A DNA stretch of 64,000 nucleotides from Gonocerus acuteangulatus. Lineage: Eukaryota > Arthropoda > Insecta > Hemiptera > Coreidae. The notes under the pieces were generated by a model. The model searched no databases. It saw only the letters and a list, made by a program, of their open reading frames with translations, and was not told the DNA's origin. The stretch lies in assembly GCA_946811695.1 (NCBI GenBank), contig OX328123.1, positions 118,055,602-118,119,601 of the forward strand. The letters run 5' to 3'. Both the position numbers and the translations under genes were made by a program. Each line of letters starts with the position of its first letter. Positions within the stretch are counted from its first letter, which is position 1. Below are positions 55,838 through 64,000 of the stretch, piece by piece.

Positions 55838-55995
55838 AATCACTTCCGTAACATGCCACGAGGGCCCTGAAGGGAACATACTATAGAGGTATCTGATTCA
55901 TGGCTATACGGCACCCTAGGGAGATAGTGTGGTCAGTACTATGCTCCGGCCTGATTTTCCCCTTTGCTGCTTCGACTGCTAGGGCCAATAGCATT
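55838..55995 (-). repeat. SINE-B, tail half
   Basis: The minus-strand body CTAGCAGTCGAAGCAGC, GGAAAATCAGGCCGGAGC, ATAGTACTGACCACACTATC through CATGTTACGGAAGTGA matches the last ~160 bp of the family. The tRNA-like head is missing. Confidence 0.8.
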
Positions 55996-56600
55996 TATTA
56001 GGAAATAAAATTTATTTCTTGATGTTCCTGTCCTATACATTGTTGTTTTATAAAAAAACAAAAGAAAAAATTGAAATTTATTTATTTTCAAATTTTTGAA
56101 AGTTTGGGGTAATATAGCTTATGGGGTAATATATAGGGGGCCTTTCAATATCATCTGAGCGTTTTTCTCACGTTAAACAAGGAAGAAGTTGGGAACTTCG
56201 AGCACAGAACCTTCATATTGCATCATGTAATAAACAATAAAGGAAAATAGATAAAAATAAAACAGATTACTTAGATGTTCGGTGTTCCGTGTTAATAGGT
56301 AATTCATTGTACCTATCTGATTATTTTAGTTAGACTTTTTATTTTTTATTTTTTAGTCATGCTTTAGTAATGTCGGTAAAGCTCAAATATAAACAAACGG
56401 TTTGCCCTGAATAAACAGTCCTAAGCGATATGACGCCTCTTCAACCTTCCACCTCCCCCGAATAAATATCAGGACGGCTAATTCACCACGTTCCTCAAAT
56501 AAGCAGTTTAATGCAGTGTATTAGCCATTCTAGTGTACAGCTTCACTTATTCCCTTCCTCATCTATTACCTGTTCCATTACCTAATAAACATTATTATAA
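55996..56600. other. No gene recognised
   Basis: AT-rich, with no recognised element. Confidence 0.4.
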
Positions 56601-56606
56601 TAACAG

Positions 56607-56678
56607 GGTCTCCCCGTGTTCTAGTGACTGACGCATTAGATTCTCATACAGGGATGGTGGGTTCGAGTCCCACCGGCG
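56607..56678 (+). repeat. SINE-A head, interrupted by Transib-like element
   Basis: GGTCTCCCCGTGTTCTAGTG and B box GGGTTCGAGTCCCACCGGCG. The SINE continues at 58,071 after the 1392-bp insertion. The five bases CGGCG at 56,674-56,678 are the target sequence that is duplicated. Confidence 0.88.
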
Positions 56679-58070
56679 CACAGTGTAACGTCCAATGGAC
56701 AAAAATCTAAATTTTTGTTTTCCTGTATTTAATTTTTAATCCTCTAGCTAAGTTTAGAAACTATTCAAGGAACTAAAATCGTATAAAACTAATAAATATT
56801 AGTTTTATTTTGATCAACAAACACATTAGCAGTATTATAAACAAGGCAATGTCTTTAAAACCTGTTTCATACCAACAATCAGTTTGAACCTCTCCCGTTG
56901 AAGATAGGACAGTGTTTTTATTAAGTCATCCGAAGGAAATTACGTCAAAACTATTCGTTTTTTATCTGATATAACTGATTACGGGTAATTACTCCCTTAT
57001 TATTTATCCTGAATTATTCTTCATTGATCTTTGACATTATTCTTAAGCTCAAAATTTTCATAGACCATAGCAAAAAAACTTCATCTGAACACATCTCATG
57101 TTTTTTAGAGCTTAAAGTTTACCTCAAGTATAATCTACTGAGGGCAATTTAGTTTGCCGAAACTTGTCGATTCCAAAGATTTTTATTTTTAGATCCATCA
57201 CACCGTACAATTTATTTTTTCTTCCAAATTTGAAAAAATGAGGATAAATCCAAGAAAACGGTATTAATCCTTGGGCAAATGATTCAATTTAATCTGCAGG
57301 ATGCCCCTAAAGAAATATTAAGCAATATTAAAGTCCAGTTTAGTCCTATAATATATGTAAAAATTGTGGGAATGTGTTCACCGCAGAGAAAATACTCTTA
57401 TATAAATACTGGTTGAAACAATATATCAACTTAGAAGAAATTATTATTCATTTTTATCAAGAAAAAAGATATTCGCGCCCTGATGGCCCTTCCGGCTTCC
57501 TTAGAGGCAGACATAAAAAAGAGTTTACAGCGTTGTGTGAGAGATCGAAAAAGCGCCGATCTTCTGATATCTGGCCCAGAGCTTTCTTTACGGAGAAAAA
57601 ATATAAAAAGGCAAAACAAAATCAGTCCAGACATTAATGAATGTATAATAGAGGATGACATTAAAAATCAAATAGATATTGGTTTCGGTATAAGTTTACA
57701 TTCTCAAGAATCCAAAAACGATTCAGACTCGGAATTAGAAATTATTTACTAATTTCATAGAAAATGGTAAAATATTATTATTCTAGGGCAATATTACTAT
57801 AAATATAATTTACTACTATACTATTACTACATTACATGTTACAGTTATAATATATTTTATAATATTGTTATTAATAATATTATTACCTGCTATGTTATTT
57901 CTATTAATATTACAAATATTACAATTAATATTATTATAGCCGTAAGGTATGCATTATTATACTATTGTTACCTTTATTTGAGTTGATTTCAATTAATAAA
58001 AATGTTTATTTGAAAATAACTAGTGGTTAATGATTTTAGTCCATAATCCTCACTACTTCCTTACACTGTG
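56679..58070. mobile_element. Transib-like element 1 with RSS-like ends (1392 bp)
   Basis: The left end is CACAGTGTAACGTCCAATGG then ACAAAAATC; the right end inverted is CACAGTGTAAGGAAGTAG... then ACTAAAATC. Heptamers are 56,679-56,685 and 58,064-58,070. Nonamer-like motifs are 56,699-56,707 (spacer 13 bp) and 58,032-58,040 (spacer 23 bp). The 5-bp CGGCG flanks both sides (56,674-56,678; 58,071-58,075) and the SINE is restored when the insert and one CGGCG are removed. A CACWRTG-type heptamer and GC-rich 5-bp duplications define Transib, the superfamily related to RAG1. At 1.4 kb it is too short for a full transposase. Confidence 0.8.
57353..57752 (+). pseudogene. Possible transposase remnant in Transib-like element
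   Basis: One frame from about 57,353 reads ICKNCGNVFTAEKILLYKYW, with a CxxC pair, and later PDGPSGFLRGRHKKEFTALC with ERSKKRRSSDI, ending at 57,637. A second frame (57,483-57,752) ends with a normal stop after an acidic tail (NDSDSELEIIY). The GRxxKxFxxL..RSKxRR pattern resembles N-terminal regions I associate from memory with Transib-type ORFs, but this is unverified. The acidic C-terminus in another frame suggests N- and C-terminal parts joined by an internal deletion. No DDE motif is visible. Confidence 0.4.
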
Positions 58071-58172
58071 CGGCGGCAGGAAATTTCTTATCTCACGGCT
58101 CGTTGGGAAAATTCCTCGCTGCGCCCTCCATGTCGGTCTTAATAGCCCAGATGTCAGTGCGCCGTAAAAAAA
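58071..58172 (+). repeat. SINE-A body, continuation after insertion
   Basis: CGGCGGCAGGAAATTTCTTA, CTCACGGCTCGTTGGGAAAA, CCATGTCGGTCTTAATAGCC and GTCAGTGCGCCGTAAAA complete the SINE-A begun at 56,607. Confidence 0.88.
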
Positions 58173-58199
58173 AATATATATATATATATCATAACATTT

Positions 58200-58690
58200 T
58201 TTAAGTATTAATAATTGATTTCTTCGTGATTACTTATTTACGTTAACAAAGGTAACGTAATTTATTTAAACCAGTAGAGTGCAGGATGCTTTTAGCCCAA
58301 AACGGTCACATTTGTCAAAAAAAAAATAAATAAATAAATAAATAAAAAATAATAATAAAATAAAACAGTAGAAGAGCAGGCTGGATAAAGACATTATACT
58401 TTCGATTTAGACAGAGTATTTTAGTAAAAATATAATCATAATCGGAATAAAGGTAATCTCAATTACTGTTGCTATTCTTGTTCTCATTTCAGTGATTTTA
58501 TGTGAAATCAAAAAAATGTTTTAAAATTTGAATTAAAAGACTTTTATTTACAGGAATATCATTAAATATTAATTTTTCTGAAATATATAGCCCTAAATAG
58601 GGGATATGGACAAAGAAAATTTGTGCACTCAATTAAAGAAATGTATTAACAATTGTAATTATTGTATGCTAAGATGTGTCCAGGAATAAA
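58200..58690. other. No gene recognised
   Basis: AT-rich. Includes a short AAAT tandem (58,321-58,350). Confidence 0.4.
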
Positions 58691-58699
58691 CAAAAAAGG

Positions 58700-59570
58700 T
58701 AAAATGAAATGAAAAGTTTTATTCTTATTCCGGGACACCAGTCCCATAGGGATAATTTTGAAATTACAAAATAATAATGAATTTAATATAAACTATAAAT
58801 ACTACCAGTATATAATGTACAGCTTCCATATAAACTAGGAATTGGGTAAAACTTGGAGGGATAGAAGGTGGTGGAAGAGTCGGGATTTAAAGGTTTCTAG
58901 GTTGGTAGAATGGCGGACAGACAGAGGTAAAGAATTCCATAGCGAGGTGGCACGGGTGACGAATGATATTTCGAATATTGCTGTTCGGTGGGAAGGAATA
59001 TAAAGATCGGAAGGACGAGATCGGGTGTTATGGGAGTGAACAGAGGATTTGAATTTAAGGAGTTGAAAAATATAAGAAGGTCTACGGGATAGAATTACTT
59101 GGTAAAGGACTGAGCCGAGGAAGTACTGACGACGATAAAGAGGGAATAGCCAATTTAGCTCCTGGTAGAAATGTGATATGTGGTCTCTGGGGATCCCGAG
59201 GATAAAACGAATGAAACAGGTCATGAGACGTTTGAGTTTTGCCTCAAGATCGCCAGAAAGTCCACCGTACACCAAACAACCATAGTCAAACTGGGGGAAT
59301 AATAGTGAGGTTACGAGGAGTTGACGGGTCTTTGTTGGCAGGAGATGGAGGGAGAGGTTGAGCTGTCTCAGGATAAATATGGATCGACGGGAAATTTGGG
59401 AAATATGATTTTTCCAGGAAAGGTTCTGATCAAATATGATTCCAAGATTTTTAACTGATTTACAATATTTTATAGGGGTGCTGTTGAGGTAAGGGGCTGC
59501 AAAAGGGTAAGTGGAGCTTATGAGGGATTGGGAGCCTGGCACAATGGCTTGGTACGGCAGGATTTATAAA
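58700..59570 (-). pseudogene. LINE, C-terminal part of ORF2 with 3' end, 5'-truncated
   Basis: The 235-codon frame (59,542-58,835, normal stop) contains KNLGIIFDQNLSWKNHI, then LVTSLLFPQFDYGCLVYGG, then FVTRATSLWNSLPLSVRHST and NLETFKSRL. These are the typical thumb and C-terminal blocks after the RT catalytic motifs in CR1/Jockey-type LINE proteins without RNase H. The endonuclease and catalytic RT part are missing (5' truncation near 59,560). The 3' noncoding part runs to about 58,700, with AATAAAAC on the minus strand as a likely polyadenylation signal. The surviving frame has no stops, so the insertion is fairly young. Confidence 0.87.
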
Positions 59571-59834
59571 TAGTTTTGTGTTTTGTAAATTATAATTGAA
59601 TTGATAAGTTCCTTATAAAAAAACCGCACGTATTTGAAAATACAAATATCTGGACTTCTAAAGTATAGATAGTACTAAATTGCAGCAGGAAATCTAGGAA
59701 TGAAAAACATTAATGAATGAGTGTAGTATTTCGTTTTTGTACGTTTGTTTATTTGTGAAGCCTACAATCACAATACAATTTTATTTCGACCTCGTTTTGT
59801 GAGTTATTGCAAGTAGACATTCCGTCTAGGGGCT
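59571..59834. other. No gene recognised
   Basis: Upstream of the GC-rich island; AT-rich. Confidence 0.4.
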
Positions 59835-60074
59835 GGTACCCTTCAGCAAAGCCCAACTAGCCAGAACGAGTAGTGAAGTTGGCAGATAGGCGGTAGCAAC
59901 AGTTGCAGGAGGCGGGGATCTCCGTGGGGGGTTGGGAAGAAGGGGGGGGGGGTATATCGAACGGGGGAGGAGAGGGGGTAGATCGTCGCTTAGTCAGAAC
60001 CAGAGCTCTCACCTGACTTGGCCTCGTCCGGACGAATTTTGCCGATTATCAGCGACGCTTCTGAAGTTTCATTC
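59835..60074 (+). promoter_or_regulatory. GC/CpG-rich island with 5' splice donor: candidate promoter and first exon
   Basis: The composition switches sharply to GC-rich, with poly-G stretches (59,940-59,951) and many CpG dinucleotides (CGTCCGGACGAATTTTGCCG, ATCAGCGACGCTTC). It ends in TTTCATTCG-GTGAGTAAAA, a strong 5' splice-site consensus at 60,075, after which the DNA returns to AT-rich. No repeat family in this window matches it. A plausible reading is a TATA-less promoter with an untranslated first exon of a gene running to the right beyond the window. No downstream exon is recognised, so this is inference. Confidence 0.45.
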
Positions 60075-60321
60075 GGTGAGTAAAAATTATAAACTTATTA
60101 TTTAAGTATAATAGTATATTTCTTCTATAACGAAACTGCTGAAAACAATTTTTTTTTCTCATATCGTATCCAGTTTAGTGGTGACTCGGAAATACTTGCT
60201 ACAGCTGAGTCATTTTTAGAAAAGCGTATTTTTTAGAGGTTTTGGAATATCATTCAGCTAGTTACTAAATTAGATGTTAATTAATAGAACCAAGTAAAAA
60301 TTGTATACTTGAGCCTAAAAC

Positions 60322-60323
<2 letters not shown>

Positions 60324-60384
<61 letters not shown>
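60324..60384. repeat. (TA)n microsatellite
   Basis: Uninterrupted TA dinucleotides, about 30 units. Confidence 0.95.
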
Positions 60385-60386
<2 letters not shown>

Positions 60387-61385
60387 ACTTCAAGAATATT
60401 TTTATAGAAACTACTTGAATCGAGAAACCAATAAATAAATAAAAACGATATACATATGAACAATAGACTGCCAATATTTCTCTTATTTGAGAATTATATA
60501 GTTAATTTATTTAATTTTATGTTTGTTTTTTTTTTAATTTTAATCAATTTTTTATTTTATATTAATGAGGTGGTATATTAAATATCAACCATTGAACAGC
60601 ACTGAACCATTCGGTTTTTCTAGAAGTCGTTCATCGTCTAATAGAAATATTTATACAAAGGAAAGATAGGATAACAATGTAGTGGAACAAATCAGTGATT
60701 ATGGAACGTAATCTCCATAAAAAAAACCCAGATATTCTTACAATTGTCAAGGCGAATAAGACGGAATGTACGTCTAGGAGGTAGGAACCGACGAGGGATG
60801 TACGAGGGAGGAAGTAAGATCTGAAATATCTTCATTCTATCCATCCTTCTGCTGAGAGAAATATGTAAATGCACCCTGCAAGCCCACAAATACAACCTTT
60901 GCTTGTATATCGCAAGCTTGCGGACACCGAAGAGGATGCCTAGATATCCAGTTTCCAATACTAGGCAGTTAGTCACCAGAGTCATGGTCATACAGCTTCG
61001 GTGCATCGAATACATGATACAACGTCTGTAACCAGCAGAGTAGACACAGATAACAAACAACCCTTAGTACCATATTTAGGACTTACATATTTAGGGCTTT
61101 CTTTTTTATTCAAGACATTTGACATAATATTCAAAAATGCCAAAAATCTTATTTTGTTTACGACCACCCAAAGCCCTGCTTCTAGTTTTTATATATTTAC
61201 TGATTAAAGATATCGCCTTTAAAAGGGTTTCATTTCATTCCCCGCGCCAAATATCTGTAAAAATGTAAAAATAATCTAACTGACAAAAAACCCTAATTGT
61301 TGCCAGACTTGCGCAACTATCCGAAGTTGTAACATTTGAATGAAAAGAAACGACTCGTAAAAACAAATATACCAATATTTCAGGG
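60385..61385. other. No gene recognised
   Basis: If the island at 59.8 kb is a first exon, this would be intron. The 122-codon minus frame at 60,692-61,060 has no domain I recognise. Confidence 0.4.
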
Positions 61386-61390
61386 TTATA

Positions 61391-62119
61391 TACAGGGTAT
61401 TCAAAACTTAATGAAGCGCAGATGACGTTGATAATACACTTCCTTTGGTACAAAATAAAATAAAAAAATAGTCGGTATATAAGCTTGTAGAGGATTAAAT
61501 TTACTTCCCAAAAAGTACTTTTAAATGTTTAAAATTCTAACATGAATGGAGAAAAAAACACTTTTGTTTTTGAAGTTGTTCAACAAGTGTGTGATAAACC
61601 TCATAATATTCAAGTTAATTTAATACCTTACTGGAGAGAGCATAGTATTAGCAAGTTTTAATGAAGGGTAGATGATGTTGATTATACACTTTTCGGACAA
61701 CTTAAAAAACAAAAGTGTGTTTTGCTCCATTCATGTTAACATTTTAGGCGTTTAAAGGTACGTTTTGGGAAACAAATTTAATCCTCTACAACGTTTATTC
61801 TGACTACTTTTTTCATTAAGGGCATACTTTCTATGTTATTGGTAAAAAGATGACAAATAATAAGGGTTTTCTCGGGTTTTGGCAATTTGTTACTCATTGG
61901 TGCGCTTTAGCGAAAAAATGGCCGATATAAAATCTACATAAAATTCAATTCTCTACAATAATCCGTCATAAAAATAACCCCTTTCCATTGGAGATTCCAG
62001 AGTTAGGAAGGTCCAAGGAATGTTTATTCCACCAGGTTAAGACCCACCAAGTTTCGTTTTTAAATTTCAAAAATTGTAGGAAAAAAGTAGGGTGTCAATC
62101 GAGTTTTGAACACCTTGTA
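61391..62119. mobile_element. MITE with TACARGGT ends and internal inverted repeats
   Basis: The left end TACAGGGTATTCAAAACTTA and inverse of the right end TACAAGGTGTTCAAAACTCG match, consistent with a TA-targeting element. Internal arms 61,470-61,580 and 61,700-61,815 are imperfect inverted copies (GTAGAGGATTAAATTT, CATGAATGGAGAAAAA). A direct duplication (GATGACGTTGATAATACACTT / GATGATGTTGATTATACACTT) lies at 61,424 and 61,671. 729 bp, no coding capacity. Confidence 0.75.
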
Positions 62120-62150
62120 TTTATACATACGAGTATGTATGTACTTATCA

Positions 62151-62151
<1 letters not shown>

Positions 62152-62205
<54 letters not shown>

Positions 62206-62211
62206 TATATA
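62152..62211. repeat. (TA)n microsatellite
   Basis: TA tract after the MITE. Confidence 0.95.
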
Positions 62212-62655
62212 GTGGGAAATAAGTGGCATATTTATGACTGAAAAATTTATTACCTTCGAGTGTGGATTTTATTCATTTACTTTAACAAACACGTTATAAT
62301 ATACGGTCTGTCGAGTAATAAAGGTCTGGGAAAAAGCTGAATAGCAGATTCTTCTGTAAAATTTGTTGCAAGACATCATGTACCGATCAATCACACACCA
62401 ATTCGATTATTGTGATTATCAGAAATTATCGGGAAGTAATAATGAACCACGCTCCACATGTTTGTAAGTGCACGCTCAATCGTCTAAAAGAATAGTCATC
62501 CTATGATGAAGTTTGACAAAAAAGTAATATTTCATAAAGAAAAAGTCTACGGTTTTAGGCAAATTCGCTCGGAACATGTAGTAGCTAAGATTTGTTTTTT
62601 TCGTTTTAGAAAATAGTAGTATGTGTGCTAAAGTTCTGCAATAGATACATCGCAC

Positions 62656-62702
<47 letters not shown>

Positions 62703-62715
62703 ACATACATATATA
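62212..62715. other. No gene recognised; (TA)n at 62,659-62,700
   Basis: No domain identified. The TA tract leads into the M2 terminus. Confidence 0.4.
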
Positions 62716-62717
62716 CG

Positions 62718-63115
62718 TACAGTGTGTCCCACGTTGAGATGTCATAACTTTAGGGGTTTATTCTACATTATTTCATAAGGTAGCATTATTTCATAAGCTT
62801 CAAAATGGTACCTCGTAGTTAAAAAAAAAAATCTAGTTCTATCTTATTTTTTCTGATTTCTAAGTCAAAACCAATAAATGAGCTTTAGCGTGAACGAGCC
62901 ATTCTGAACAAATTCTTTAATTTCACACGATGATGGCGATGTCCCATCCTTCCTAAACTACTTGACGTTTATTACACAAGCCCATCTATCAAATATTAAC
63001 TCACTCTGGTTTCAAATATATGGTTGCCCAGCTGATAATAGACGAGTGGCGGCGGAATGGCTGTACAGTGAATTCTCTAATCTCGGTTGAAATTTTCAAC
63101 CGCGCTCGAGTTTTA
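62718..63115 (+). mobile_element. Mariner-type element M2, copy 2, truncated
   Basis: TACAGTGTGTCCCACGTTGA then GATGTCATAACTTTAGGGG matches 14,434. A deletion then brings in ATGGCGATGTCCCATCCTTC and TTACACAAGCCCATCTATC, the same as 14,963-15,020. The transposase piece (to about 63,085) includes GGTTGCCCAGCTGATAATAG, and the copy ends near (TA)n. Confidence 0.8.
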
Positions 63116-63139
63116 AAGTGAACATTTATATACTTATAT

Positions 63140-63422
<283 letters not shown>

Positions 63423-63424
63423 GA

Positions 63425-63840
63425 TATTTATATATTCTAAATTTTGACCTGAGAATGATTTATGCCGAAACAGTCACAAACAGTAAAGCGAGCTCTATAA
63501 TCATTAAAAATTATAAATAATTAATACGACTCATGATAATTACAAACGAAATCCACTTAAGCTGTGAATAGAGAATAGTTTCTTGAAATTAGGTTTTCGC
63601 TATTATTGAAATTTCGCATGTTCCTTACTTTGAGCAAATAAATTTCCCTTCCGTGACTACAGCTGTTTGTGTTGAGCCTTGGTTTACGGAAAGCAAAAAG
63701 TTGTTCTATCTGACTTTCCCGTTCATTTCGCATTAAAAAAATAGATATTCCATCAATTAACTCTACGCTATTTTTTTCTATGAAAATATAAATTATTTGT
63801 AAGAAGCCGAAGAATCATTGAGCTTTAACAGTAAATACTA

Positions 63841-63872
<32 letters not shown>

Positions 63873-64000
63873 TTTAAGAGTAAATACTAAAACATATTTT
63901 ACGAACTAACTTTAGAATTTTTATCTAGAAAGCTAGAATTATTCTGCGCCTTGAATTCAGTCGTGGCAATCAGAAGGTTGCAAGAAAATTAAATTTGAAG
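63425..64000. other. No gene recognised; short (TA)n at 63,841-63,860
   Basis: AT-rich, no domain identified. Confidence 0.4.

Overview
This is AT-rich, repeat-dense animal nuclear DNA with one 200-N scaffold gap. The repeat types (Penelope-like elements with GIY-YIG domains, Tc1/mariner and pogo/Tigger remnants, Helitron ends, tRNA-derived SINEs, CENP-B-type helix-turn-helix domains) point to an invertebrate, most likely an arthropod; the species cannot be named from sequence alone. I find no intact host protein gene. Nearly every recognisable coding segment is a broken or truncated mobile element. The one place that looks like a host gene part is a small GC/CpG-rich island at about 59.83-60.08 kb ending in a consensus 5' splice donor, which could be a promoter plus first exon.

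Layout. 0-10 kb: SINEs of two families, a split mariner-type transposase pseudogene (about 2.75-4.99 kb), a Penelope-like fragment with a hammerhead-like motif (5.84-6.65 kb), and a ~143-bp tandem repeat. 10-20 kb: a mariner-type element with long terminal inverted repeats whose transposase region has expanded into a 33-bp minisatellite (10.36-11.69 kb), an internally deleted Helitron (12.2-12.9 kb), a second mariner family (14.4-15.5 kb), a Transib-like element (16.85-17.56 kb), and a LINE end with RNase H-type remnant and a stem-loop tail (17.6-18.6 kb). 20-32 kb: a LINE gag/ORF1 pseudogene, a 3'-truncated Tc1-type transposase, a long dispersed repeat (R1) and SINEs. 32-42 kb: pogo/Tigger remnants, an inverted R1 copy, and a young Penelope-like element with ~0.5-kb inverted ends. 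42-50 kb: a Penelope fragment containing a 2.4-kb inverted-repeat element that itself contains a 1.4-kb inverted-repeat element, then another R1 copy. 50-64 kb: a full tRNA SINE, a Helitron-like element, LINE fragments, a second Transib-like element sitting inside a SINE, a TA-ended MITE and a large palindrome in (TA)n.

The most notable feature is the element at 56,679-58,070. Its ends carry the heptamer CACAGTG, identical to the consensus heptamer of V(D)J recombination signals. They also carry nonamer-like motifs spaced 13 bp from the heptamer at one end and 23 bp at the other, and the element is flanked by a perfect 5-bp CGGCG duplication that splits a SINE. A second 716-bp element at 16,848-17,563 has the same heptamer and near-identical 5-bp flanks. 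Other recurring themes are (TA)n tracts that abut the ends of several unrelated repeat families, hammerhead-like motifs in Penelope-like remnants, and a LINE tail hairpin that varies in sequence while keeping its pairing.
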